Source of the DNA: an uncultured Granulosicoccus sp.
Lineage (GTDB): Bacteria > Pseudomonadota > Gammaproteobacteria > Granulosicoccales > Granulosicoccaceae
Length of the DNA: 6,813 bases
NCBI GenBank assembly: GCA_938016235.1
Contig: CALLPU010000519.1
Location: 1-6,813, forward strand
Reading direction: 5' to 3'
The notes below the pieces were generated by a model that did no database searches, was not told the DNA's origin, and worked only from the letters and a program-made list of their open reading frames with translations. The translations under genes and the position numbers were made by a program. Of this stretch, positions 1-5,773 are shown one piece after another; positions within the stretch are counted from its first letter, which is position 1, and every line of letters starts with the position of its first letter.

Positions 1-164
1 TCTTCAACGACGTGTCTGGGCGTTATTACCAGGCATTCCTCGCCTCTTTTTTGCAAAGTACCTTGTCCACGAACTCCATCAGCCATCAGGAGTACGTCTG
101 AAGCGCTAGCGTTGGGCAGAGAGAACGCTGTGCTCAAGCCTAATATGAGCACTACCGAATACAT
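1..164 (-). CDS. Exported protein, probable trypsin-like serine protease (N-terminal part only)
   Basis: An open frame reads off the left window edge; 54 codons are visible. Residues 1-21 form a hydrophobic signal peptide ending in NASA, with cleavage likely before SDVLL. The mature start reads as small-residue/glycine turns (ADGVRGQGTL), a short strand (CLVITP) and then RHVVE. This resembles the part of trypsin-fold proteases (chymotrypsin/Trypsin_2 type) leading to the catalytic histidine, which would be His51. The Asp and Ser of the triad lie outside the window, so the protease call is inference from one motif. The start is uncertain: ATG at 164 has no clear ribosome binding site and gives a signal peptide without a basic N-region. 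An in-frame TTG at 224 would add 20 residues including an Arg. The gene follows the membrane-protein gene by 65 nt on the same strand and is probably co-transcribed. Confidence 0.55.
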   Translation of the reverse strand, partial: MYSVVLILGLSTAFSLPNASASDVLLMADGVRGQGTLQKRGEECLVITPRHVVE

Positions 165-229
165 GCACTGTCCAGCACGCGATAGATTGGACGGACAGAA
201 GTTAATGCTCAGCTTTGCTGTCAATGGAT

Positions 230-1516
230 TCACGATTTCTTCGATGCCGTTTCAGTTGCCTGGGTGTTGTTCATATCTTTCTCTGTCTCCTGACTGGCTA
301 GTAAAGCTTCTTCTCTACTACGGCTCATGATGTAGGCGCGTGCCAACTGTCTGTATGCGACGAAAGCGAAGATAATGATTGACCATAGAAGAGTAAGCAG
401 CTTATCGTTCAGTAAGCGTTTGATCAGGTTGCTCTCCATGCCGATCGCTGAGCTTCGGTAGCGCTTTATTTCTGCAGTTTCCGTGTTGCTTGAGTACGCC
501 ACTCCCATGCCTTTTTCCTCATCGATATGCACAAAACCCTTGTCTGCAGAATCGTTACGTTGATAGCGCGCGCGGAATGATTCGGGATCGGGCTGAAGAT
601 CATCACAGGCTTCTGGTTTCCAGGCAGCATCAGTATCTTCGGCGTGGCTTTGACGTTCCCACTGCCGTAGTATGGAATCACGCTTTTTTGCAATATCGCG
701 CGCCGATCCCAAAACAAGATGATCACCCAGCTCAATTTCATGTCGGCTGACAAGATAGTTACTGCCGGACACAACCCGGCGATTGAACAAATCCACGCGT
801 CCTTCGAGCAACAAGCCGCGATTGTCTACTGTATCCACGCCCACTATCCGGCTGGGGACGATCTGGCCCTCCAGAGGCCACACATAGGATGTGAATCTCA
901 TACGCTCTTTCATCGACCGATCAACGTGTCGGCTGTCGGCAAGATCCAGATCTGATTCTCTTGCATGCGGGTAGAAAGTAAAGGATTTCGGCAGATTTAC
1001 AGCGAAGTCCACGCTCGTACCGACCTCATCGGTGACGACCACCGTGTGCACCGCGTCAACCTTGACCTTGATGGCGCCCTGGCCAATACGACTTATCGTG
1101 ACACGATCCCCGCAGCTAAGCTGCAGAAATCCATTTACCAATGAGCTTCCGGAGTCGTCGGCGCCCACTCTGTGAATAGTGCGAATGAACCCGCCAGCAC
1201 TGTCGTCATCGTTAAACAGATCGTCCTCGTTGAGAGTCAGGGACTCGAATCGAGTGTCTTTCAATAGCCAGACCGATGGGTCGCTGTAGAGCGGTGTATA
1301 CAGCAAGTGTTCGGTTCTTGCGTTGACATGTATGACGGTACTCCCAAGCACCAGCGTGCAGAAAATCAGTACGACGGCTGGAAATGCAATCAGCCATGGG
1401 ATAACGTCAAGCCACCATTGCTCCCTTCTTGAAAGTGAGTCCCAGTCATTCCGTAAATCACCGAGGGCTCCGCCAATCGACAGCGCTCTAAAGGCTTTGT
1501 ATCCAACCTTCGCCAT
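230..1516 (-). CDS. Bitopic-ended inner-membrane protein with large periplasmic domain, unknown function
   Basis: I do not recognise the family. The 428-residue product has a cytoplasmic N-terminus of about 38 residues (basic and Trp-rich, SRREQWWLD), a first membrane helix at about 39-61, an extracytoplasmic region of about 310 residues, a second helix at about 372-388, and a charged, Gln/Thr/Glu-rich cytoplasmic tail of 40 residues. The middle region has beta-rich stretches (QGAIKVKVDAVHTVVVTDEVG, shortened here to its VKVDAVHTVVV core) and two cysteines (LQLSCGD and PEACDD) that could form a disulfide. ATG at 1516 was chosen because AGGTGG lies 12 nt upstream; an in-frame TTG at 1528 sits directly against that site and would overlap the preceding stop. 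The 8-nt gap from the preceding gene implies translational coupling. It may anchor or sense for the exported neighbours; that is inference. It is not a convincing TMEM43 protein, which has more helices. Confidence 0.8.
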   Translation of the reverse strand: MAKVGYKAFRALSIGGALGDLRNDWDSLSRREQWWLDVIPWLIAFPAVVLIFCTLVLGSTVIHVNARTEHLLYTPLYSDPSVWLLKDTRFESLTLNEDDLFNDDDSAGGFIRTIHRVGADDSGSSLVNGFLQLSCGDRVTISRIGQGAIKVKVDAVHTVVVTDEVGTSVDFAVNLPKSFTFYPHARESDLDLADSRHVDRSMKERMRFTSYVWPLEGQIVPSRIVGVDTVDNRGLLLEGRVDLFNRRVVSGSNYLVSRHEIELGDHLVLGSARDIAKKRDSILRQWERQSHAEDTDAAWKPEACDDLQPDPESFRARYQRNDSADKGFVHIDEEKGMGVAYSSNTETAEIKRYRSSAIGMESNLIKRLLNDKLLTLLWSIIIFAFVAYRQLARAYIMSRSREEALLASQETEKDMNNTQATETASKKS

Positions 1517-1524
1517 TGGTTTTC

Positions 1525-2289
1525 TCAACCACCTTCAGCTGAGAGCGGGTAACGTAGCTTTTTCATGACGGTTGAAAAATTCTTTCGCAGTACGACCAAT
1601 TCAACAGGGATGTGACTAGCGGATTCGGCATCGTTGGGATCGCCGGTTAATTCGAGTCTGCACACTGTGTCGAAGGCAATATTGTCTTCGGTATTGGGAA
1701 GAGTTCTGCAATTTTCCTTGATTACTCCGCTGGGGGTGCGGCCTGCAACAACGGCTTCGGTGCTGTCAGCATTCAGATAAGCCACCATTACCTGCGGATT
1801 GATCTTCCCCCAGCTGGTAGGAAGATACCGCCGTCCCGTCAGTGTGCATTCCTCACCGGGATTAACTACCGAAACAATGGCGACCAGTTCATCCGGGGTT
1901 AATGTCTCCAACAGGGTTTGATACTTTGAAGGAAAATTGGAAATTACCTGTTCTGTTTCATCGTTGGCCAGCAGGGTAATCCTCCAGACCGCGCTGAATT
2001 CCCCGTTGCGGCTGGCAACTCTTACACATGCCCGCTCGCCGGGATTGATGCTTTGAAAGCTCAGATCCATCCAAAGCTGGGTTATGTCTACGCGTGGCAA
2101 ACTGCTTTCATACATCAGTCCAGCGCGTAACTGACCTGCCACCTCCACGTTTTTCTGGTAGGTCTCCTGAAACGTCTGGCTATCTGGTAGCAACGTGGTG
2201 GCAAGGTCGTTTCCCTGGGGCCAGGCCAGCTGTGCGCAAACGGTTATCAGGCTGAGCACTGTGTATTGAGCCGCGCTTTTGAACGTCAT
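1525..2289 (-). CDS. Exported protein with four cysteines and repeated NPGE...C motif, unknown function
   Basis: I do not recognise the family. From ATG at 2289 the product has 254 residues with a signal peptide at about 1-22 (MTFKSAAQYTVLSLI, then AQLA); there is no lipobox. The mature part has four cysteines at 88, 148, 194 and 210, fitting two disulfides in the periplasm or outside the cell. Two of them end similar segments: SINPGERAC (80-88) and VVNPGEEC (141-148). This suggests two duplicated beta-type modules. The C-terminal end is basic (VMKKLRYPL). Start choice: a GTG at 2328 adds 13 residues but has no ribosome binding site and gives a poor leader, so the ATG that begins directly with the signal peptide is preferred, although its own ribosome binding site is weak. 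It lies 251 nt after the lipoprotein gene and 8 nt before the membrane-protein gene. Confidence 0.78.
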   Translation of the reverse strand: MTFKSAAQYTVLSLITVCAQLAWPQGNDLATTLLPDSQTFQETYQKNVEVAGQLRAGLMYESSLPRVDITQLWMDLSFQSINPGERACVRVASRNGEFSAVWRITLLANDETEQVISNFPSKYQTLLETLTPDELVAIVSVVNPGEECTLTGRRYLPTSWGKINPQVMVAYLNADSTEAVVAGRTPSGVIKENCRTLPNTEDNIAFDTVCRLELTGDPNDAESASHIPVELVVLRKNFSTVMKKLRYPLSAEGG

Positions 2290-2540
2290 GCCGGTTACAT
2301 CTGAGGAAAGCTTGATGCAGTCTCGCACAGGCTTTCTTTCTTGTCATCATGCGGCTGAAAACACGCAGATTTTCTGAATGGTGTAGAGGCGATCCGGCAT
2401 ACAAAAATCATGTCTTGCTCTGCGTCAAGATCGGAATGCCTATGCGATTGCAGCCTTCCTGAGCGCATCTTTGATTGTCGCTGTAAGTGTTCGACCAGGC
2501 ATTCACCACTTTCATTTGCGCGAGCAGTTGTCAATTATTA
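2290..2540. other. 251-nt spacer inside the left gene block
   Basis: The spacer separates the lipoprotein gene from the four-cysteine protein gene. On the minus strand it begins with two further in-frame stops: the lipoprotein's TGA is followed at once by TAA TAA (2535-2540), giving three tandem stops. No intrinsic terminator with a stem and U-run was seen, so read-through is possible. A TTGACG hexamer on the minus strand has only a poor TTGTAT at an 18-nt spacing, which is too weak to call a promoter. Open frames here do not look like proteins. Confidence 0.5.
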
Positions 2541-3593
2541 TCAGCCACACTGCTGCTCTGACGTTCCAGTTTGCGTATAGGCTGTCTGATCCAGGAATAC
2601 AGCGCCGTTGTTTACCGTAACGTTAAACACGAATGTGCCCTGATCCGTGCTGTGCAAGGAAATGAGTTGATTGCCGGCAAAATCCAGTTGATTGGCGAAT
2701 TGCCCTTCATGCAATGTCGATTCACTGGTGCTGCCGCTGGAGCCGTCACCGAAATTCAGAAAGAACTGACTGGACGCTGAGAAGCGATAACGGCTATCGG
2801 TGCATGTTATGAAGGTGCTTTCATCCCCGCTGGTTGTGCTGTTATCAGATCCGACGAAATTGGTATTTGAAGAGTTTGCCTGAAATACAAAGCCACCCAG
2901 GTTCACCAGTGCGTTGGCGGGAGCGGGAGTGGAAAATACGATGCTGCCGGCCATCTCGGAAACCAGTGCACTGAGAACGGATTGTTCATTCATGTTGCTG
3001 TTGCCAAGTACTGCCACGTAGTTGCCTGTATCTCCCTGACGTACATCGAGTTGCATGAATACTTGTGCGCCATTGCCACTTACCGCAGAGAACTGTGAGG
3101 TGGTTGAATTGGCAGCGTTGACGTTGTCGAGAAATACTTGGCCGATTTCCAATCCAAGCTGCGGCAGCAAGGTGCGAATTGCCCGACTGGCACCAGCCTG
3201 AACACCGCCGGCCGAACCACCGAAAACAAAACCGCCAAGCGAATTCTCGGCATTGTTGAACGCAAGGGTCCCGCTGCGCGGATCGAAAGTACCGGTGATG
3301 GTATTAGGCATTCGGATTTTGACGCCGACCGTATTTGACGTGAACTCAGCTCCTGGCGCAAATGAGGTCGCAGAGCTCTGATTGTTTGTTTGATTATCAG
3401 TGATTACTGTCGTGTTTGAAGGCGTGCCAGAAGGAGCGTTCGGTGAGTCGTTCAGTGGACCGTTAACGATGTTGCTAGGCGAGTTTGTCGTTGCCGAATC
3501 TGTTGTCCCATCGCTGCAGGCACTGATGGAGAGGGCAAGGAAACTGACGAGGAGAGTATTTCGGATAACGGCTGTGCGTGGTTGAGTGAGCAT
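2541..3593 (-). CDS. Ser/Thr/Asn-rich lipoprotein, unknown function
   Basis: I do not recognise the family. The 350-residue product has a basic N-region, a hydrophobic stretch (LLVSFLALSISAC) and the lipobox ISAC, so Cys26 should be lipidated. Ser at +2 predicts the outer membrane. Residues about 27-80 are a low-complexity linker of Ser, Thr, Asn, Pro and Asp. The folded part (about 80-350) is rich in Gly, Asn and beta-prone residues and contains LGGFVF twice (119-124 and 232-237), hinting at two related halves. Two late cysteines (264 and 349) could pair. ATG at 3593 was chosen because an AAGGA site lies 3 nt upstream (a short spacing) and the signal peptide starts there. The GTG at 3650 adds 19 charged residues and has no such site. 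It is first in the leftward block and divergent from the small exported protein. Confidence 0.85.
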   Translation of the reverse strand: MLTQPRTAVIRNTLLVSFLALSISACSDGTTDSATTNSPSNIVNGPLNDSPNAPSGTPSNTTVITDNQTNNQSSATSFAPGAEFTSNTVGVKIRMPNTITGTFDPRSGTLAFNNAENSLGGFVFGGSAGGVQAGASRAIRTLLPQLGLEIGQVFLDNVNAANSTTSQFSAVSGNGAQVFMQLDVRQGDTGNYVAVLGNSNMNEQSVLSALVSEMAGSIVFSTPAPANALVNLGGFVFQANSSNTNFVGSDNSTTSGDESTFITCTDSRYRFSASSQFFLNFGDGSSGSTSESTLHEGQFANQLDFAGNQLISLHSTDQGTFVFNVTVNNGAVFLDQTAYTQTGTSEQQCG

Positions 3594-3668
3594 AAGTCCT
3601 TTTTTGTCTTTGATTGATTGAGTGTGTTTATCGAGTAGGTAGTCTTGCACGTTGTGGCAGGAGTACTT

Positions 3669-3681
3669 GTGAATAATTCAC
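3669..3681. promoter_or_regulatory. 13-bp perfect palindrome, possible operator
   Basis: GTGAAT-A-ATTCAC is a perfect inverted repeat around one central base, 76 nt upstream of the lipoprotein ATG and just downstream (leftward) of a TTGACT hexamer. Its size and symmetry fit a dimeric repressor site overlapping a leftward promoter. The binding protein is unknown, and a single palindrome of this size can arise by chance. Confidence 0.3.
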
Positions 3682-3772
3682 GCTAAAGCAGTCAATTTCC
3701 CGGCTTTTCACGTCGAGTCTTAAGTAGAGGCCCGTACGCTAAAAATCCCCACTTTCAGTGAGTGTCACGACG

Positions 3773-3856
3773 ATGGGTAGTGAATACCCTATGTCACAGC
3801 TGATTCAGGTGTTCAACTTGATTGAAGCGGATGCAATCACGACAGCCATGCTTTAG
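3773..3856 (+). CDS. Possible 27-residue small protein
   Basis: ATG at 3773 opens a 27-codon frame ending in TAG followed immediately by TAA. The product begins MGSEYPMSQLIQVFNLIEAD and continues with hydrophobic and small residues, compatible with one amphipathic helix. The ribosome binding site is weak (GTGAG about 10 nt upstream), and a small hairpin (3775-3789) overlaps the start codon. It may be a real microprotein, a leader peptide for the gene at 3950, or chance. There is no homology evidence. Confidence 0.18.
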   Translation: MGSEYPMSQLIQVFNLIEADAITTAML

Positions 3857-3914
3857 TAACTGCAGCGACTATGGACCCTTGTTTGCTGCTGATCATCAAC
3901 GGAGTGTGGAGGTC

Positions 3915-3953
3915 ATGAGTTCAAGCCAACCAGAAAAAGGAGATTTATCATGA
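3915..3953 (+). CDS. Possible 12-codon ORF overlapping the next start by ATGA
   Basis: The frame encodes MSSSQPEKGDLS and its TGA overlaps the ATG of the downstream exported protein. The arrangement would suit translational coupling. However, GGAGGT (3908-3913) is only 1 nt before its ATG, too close for normal initiation, so chance is more likely. Confidence 0.12.
   Translation: MSSSQPEKGDLS
3937..3942 (+). promoter_or_regulatory. Strong ribosome binding site of the small exported-protein gene
   Basis: AAGGAG lies 7 nt before ATG at 3950. It fixes that start over the next in-frame ATG six codons later and suggests strong translation, the best site among the unknown genes in this window. Confidence 0.75.
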
Positions 3954-4318
3954 CTATCAGAAAGAATATGACTATCGCTTCTGCAATGACCTGCCTGTTG
4001 TTGCTGTTCAGCAGTCAGGGTGCATTGGCACTGGACAAGAATCAGATGAAGCTCTTCCAGGCCAGCAAAGGCAAAATCAGTAGCGTACAGAAGCAAAAAA
4101 CGTTCGCTGTGTTCCAGAGCCGAGCTTCGAAGAATCAGCAGGACGTCGCGGCGAAAGGCCGTTCAGCTTCGGGAGATCGCGTGACTGTAATCGTCGATGG
4201 CGTCATGATTGAAATGAACGAGGGCATGGTCAATGCGTTGATACGCGGTGGAGTATTCAAGGTTGTCTGGGCCGGAACAAACATTCCTGTTGATCCTTTC
4301 AGGCCTATTTGGTATTGA
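3950..4318 (+). CDS. Small exported protein, unknown function
   Basis: I do not recognise the family. The 122-residue product has a classical signal peptide: basic N-region (MTIRKN), hydrophobic core (MTCLLLLFSS), and a cleavage site after GALA at about residue 27. The mature protein is about 95 residues with no cysteine. Its first half is basic and polar, rich in Lys, Gln and Ser (about 29-75), and may be helical or disordered. The second half looks folded, with strands DRVTVIVDGVMIEM and GVFKVVWAG, and an aromatic, proline-containing end (VDPFRPIWY). The gene stands alone on the plus strand with its own strong ribosome binding site and terminator, so it is probably a single-gene transcript. 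It is divergent from the lipoprotein gene and convergent with fnr. A periplasmic or surface role is inferred only from the signal peptide. Confidence 0.85.
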   Translation: MTIRKNMTIASAMTCLLLLFSSQGALALDKNQMKLFQASKGKISSVQKQKTFAVFQSRASKNQQDVAAKGRSASGDRVTVIVDGVMIEMNEGMVNALIRGGVFKVVWAGTNIPVDPFRPIWY

Positions 4319-4345
4319 GTGTTCGACATCTCAAGATTCTCGATG

Positions 4346-4405
4346 GGCGGTATTGACCGAGGCTGGCTATCTTGAGCAGCCTCGGTTGGTGTCGACCGCC
4401 TTTTT
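4346..4405 (+). terminator. Rho-independent terminator with nested stems
   Basis: An inner 9-bp perfect stem (CCGAGGCTG at 4357-4365 with CAGCCTCGG at 4377-4385, 11-nt loop) is enclosed by an outer 6-bp stem (GGCGGT at 4346-4351 with ACCGCC at 4395-4400) that abuts five Ts at 4401-4405. It begins 27 nt after the stop of the small exported-protein gene. No T-run follows it on the opposite strand, so it should act mainly on plus-strand transcription, although the hairpin could hinder read-through from fnr too. Confidence 0.8.
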
Positions 4406-4502
4406 CTTCCGCTTCTGATGTACCGCCGTTGATATTGTGGTGATGGGGACAGGATGCAACACGACATACGCACCGTCGTACGAAACACTGAGCTCTGACG
4501 GG

Positions 4503-5225
4503 CTACTCAGCTGATCTAAGTACCGCCCTCAGTTTTTCGATATCAACAATATGAACTGATTTCCCCGACACCTTGATGATATTTTCATCGGCAAATTGAG
4601 ATAATGTGCGAGAAACAGTTTCGAGTTTCAAGTTGAGGTAGCTTCCGATTTCCTTACGGGTCATGCGCAAGACAAATTCCGCTGCCGAGTAGCCCAGCGT
4701 TTCATATCGATCTGACAGATTGAGCAGAAAGGTTGCGACACGTTGTTTAGCGCGCATGCTTCCGAGCAGCATGATGACGTCCTGCTCCCGGACAATTTCC
4801 CGGCTCATGACTCGGTGAAGTTGTCTTTGCAAGCCGCAGTTCTGGCTGGCAATATCGGCGATATCCGAATACATCATTACGCACACTTCACTGTCTTCCA
4901 ACGCAGTGACGTGAACGCTATGCTGCCCTTCCGACACACCATCCAGCCCGAGCACTTCCCCCGGGATCTGAAATCCGGCGATTTGATCCCCACCCACGGG
5001 TGAAGACAGGGAAGTTTTAAAGAAACCGCTGCGAACCGCATACAGACGGTCAAATTTCTGACCAGGATGAATCAGTGCATCGCCACGTTTCAAGCGTACT
5101 CGCTGGCTTACCAGTGTGGATAAGTGTTCCAGATCGGATTTGGTCAATCCTGCGGGTACACACAGCTCGCGCAGAGAGCAAGTCGAGCATGCAGTCTCGA
5201 ACGATCTGATATCGAATTGGCTCAC
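4503..5225 (-). CDS. fnr: Fnr/Anr-type oxygen-responsive transcription regulator
   Basis: This is a Crp/Fnr-family regulator of 240 residues. In the family, a [4Fe-4S] cluster assembles without oxygen, driving dimerisation and binding to TTGAT-N4-ATCAA sites that switch on anaerobic and microaerobic genes, including cbb3 oxidases. The N-terminal cysteines Cys13, Cys16 and Cys22 (C-x2-C-x5-C) and Cys115 match E. coli Fnr Cys20, 23, 29 and 122 with a constant offset of seven. The cyclic-nucleotide-like beta-roll covers about 30-125, the long dimerisation helix about 130-155, and the winged helix-turn-helix the last 75 residues. The recognition helix ETVSRTL has Glu202, Ser205 and Arg206, equal to Fnr Glu209, Ser212 and Arg213, so the usual site specificity is expected. 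The start is GTG at 5225. Extra Cys130 has no known role. It lies downstream of ccoG and ccoH and would be called anr in pseudomonads. Confidence 0.95.
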   Translation of the reverse strand: MSQFDIRSFETACSTCSLRELCVPAGLTKSDLEHLSTLVSQRVRLKRGDALIHPGQKFDRLYAVRSGFFKTSLSSPVGGDQIAGFQIPGEVLGLDGVSEGQHSVHVTALEDSEVCVMMYSDIADIASQNCGLQRQLHRVMSREIVREQDVIMLLGSMRAKQRVATFLLNLSDRYETLGYSAAEFVLRMTRKEIGSYLNLKLETVSRTLSQFADENIIKVSGKSVHIVDIEKLRAVLRSAE

Positions 5226-5233
5226 AAATTTCG

Positions 5234-5239
5234 CTCCCT
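5234..5239 (-). promoter_or_regulatory. Ribosome binding site supporting the GTG start of fnr
   Basis: Read on the minus strand, AGGGAG lies 8 nt before GTG at 5225. It supports the GTG start, which places the first cysteine at residue 13. Confidence 0.65.
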
Positions 5240-5294
5240 CGGTTACGCGTCATGTGGACTGTAGCCTCGTGTCCACCTTTCGAGCACGGAAGCC

Positions 5295-5318
5295 GGATCA
5301 CCCTGATCAGGGTAATCC
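5295..5318 (-). promoter_or_regulatory. 24-bp near-perfect palindrome upstream of fnr (operator or mRNA hairpin)
   Basis: The two arms are GGAT(T/C)ACCCT and its complement around a central GATC, with one imperfect pair (5299 with 5314). In the minus-strand RNA that pair is G-U, so ten consecutive pairs with a GAUC loop can form in the fnr-sense transcript; in the plus-strand RNA it would be a C-A mismatch. No U-run follows, so it is not an ordinary intrinsic terminator. It lies 70-93 nt before the fnr start and does not match the Fnr consensus. It could be a dimer-binding operator, a 5'-leader hairpin or an RNA processing site. Confidence 0.5.
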
Positions 5319-5330
5319 ATTGACGCGCCG

Positions 5331-5336
5331 AGTATA
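5331..5336 (-). promoter_or_regulatory. Possible -10 element of an fnr promoter
   Basis: The minus strand reads TATACT, one base from TATAAT. The hexamer 17 nt upstream (TACTTC, 5354-5359) is a poor -35, so an activator may be needed or the match is chance. If used, transcription would start near 5324 and the palindrome at 5295-5318 would lie in the first 30 nt of the leader. Confidence 0.25.
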
Positions 5337-5441
5337 CAATCAGCGAGAGGTCAGAAGTAGTGGCCCGGTACAGAGCATGCCTTTGGTGGCAGGTTTGTCG
5401 GTGTAGGCGAGCGGTGTGTCGCCGGAGGGAGAATTACAAAA

Positions 5442-5753
5442 CTACCGATTGCTCTCCGAATAAGCCAGAAACCAGCTCGTGCTGCAAGCGAAGGAGTACG
5501 TCGTCCAAAAGAGCAGGAAACCCATTGTGTAGGCGGCGAGTCTGTTTCCCCCTAAGTGGACGTGAACCCATTCAATTTGTAACGGATCAACGACGGAGAA
5601 GACGAGCCCGACCGTGAGTGCAGCCCCCGCAAACGCAGGCCAGAGCACTTGCATGAGATAACGTACCCAAGGGCGGTTACCGGGGTTGGGCGACGATTCA
5701 AATTCGTCTTCCGAACCGGGGACATTCTGTATCGACTGCCTGTTTTTGAGCAT
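5442..5753 (-). CDS. Small two-helix membrane protein in the cbb3-oxidase accessory cluster
   Basis: The 103-residue product has a polar, acidic N-terminus (about 1-27), a first membrane helix at about 34-54 (MQVLWPAFAGAALTVGLVFS), a short loop with DPLQIEWVHVHLGGNR, and a second helix at about 72-95 containing FWTTYSFACS. The loop carries two His residues three positions after a Trp. The gene begins 20 nt after the ccoH stop with only a weak GACGGG site and is very likely co-transcribed with ccoG and ccoH. I do not recognise a named family. It is too different from CcoS (a short single-helix protein) and CcoQ to be called either. A role in cbb3 oxidase assembly is inferred from position only. 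Confidence 0.82.
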   Translation of the reverse strand: MLKNRQSIQNVPGSEDEFESSPNPGNRPWVRYLMQVLWPAFAGAALTVGLVFSVVDPLQIEWVHVHLGGNRLAAYTMGFLLFWTTYSFACSTSWFLAYSESNR

Positions 5754-5773
5754 ATTGGCGCCCGTCGCGTGTA

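Larger units (their letters stand above)
3594..3949. promoter_or_regulatory. Divergent intergenic region between lipoprotein gene and small exported-protein gene
   Basis: This 356-nt spacer must hold the promoters of both flanking genes, but no complete -35/-10 pair is convincing. Leftward, TTGACT (3690-3695) sits next to the palindrome at 3669-3681 without a -10 at 16-18 nt. Near 3775-3789 there is a hairpin with stem GGGTA/TACCC and a 5-nt loop. A TGATTGATTGA run lies about 20 nt upstream of the lipoprotein ATG. Two possible short ORFs (3773-3856 and 3915-3953) are described separately. The remainder shows nothing clear. Confidence 0.5.

Noticed and set aside
112..330. Plus-strand open frame of 72 codons at the left end
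   Set aside because: It lies antisense to the protease-like gene and the 3' end of the membrane-protein gene and has no supporting signals.
230..1516. Possible TMEM43-family membrane protein
   Set aside because: Only one helix at each end is visible and no family motif was recognised, whereas TMEM43 proteins have a cluster of helices near the C-terminus.
3594..3650. Extended N-terminus of the lipoprotein from GTG at 3650
   Set aside because: It would place 19 charged residues before a good lipoprotein signal peptide and lacks a ribosome binding site.
4135..4488. Minus-strand open frame of 117 codons between fnr and the small exported protein
   Set aside because: It overlaps the well-supported exported-protein gene and its terminator, and its composition is not protein-like.
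5295..5318. Palindrome read as an Fnr binding site
   Set aside because: The arms contain GGAT and TGATC but no TTGAT-N4-ATCAA arrangement; the half-site orientation and spacing do not fit.
5226..5441. Search for ccoS or another short oxidase gene between the small membrane protein and fnr
   Set aside because: The minus-strand frame continuing from the small membrane protein's stop shows no CcoS-like single-helix protein and soon meets another stop, and nothing else in the spacer looked coding.
5360..5617. Plus-strand open frame of 85 codons opposite the small membrane protein
   Set aside because: It is arginine- and cysteine-rich without a ribosome binding site and overlaps a well-supported minus-strand gene; it reads as an antisense shadow.
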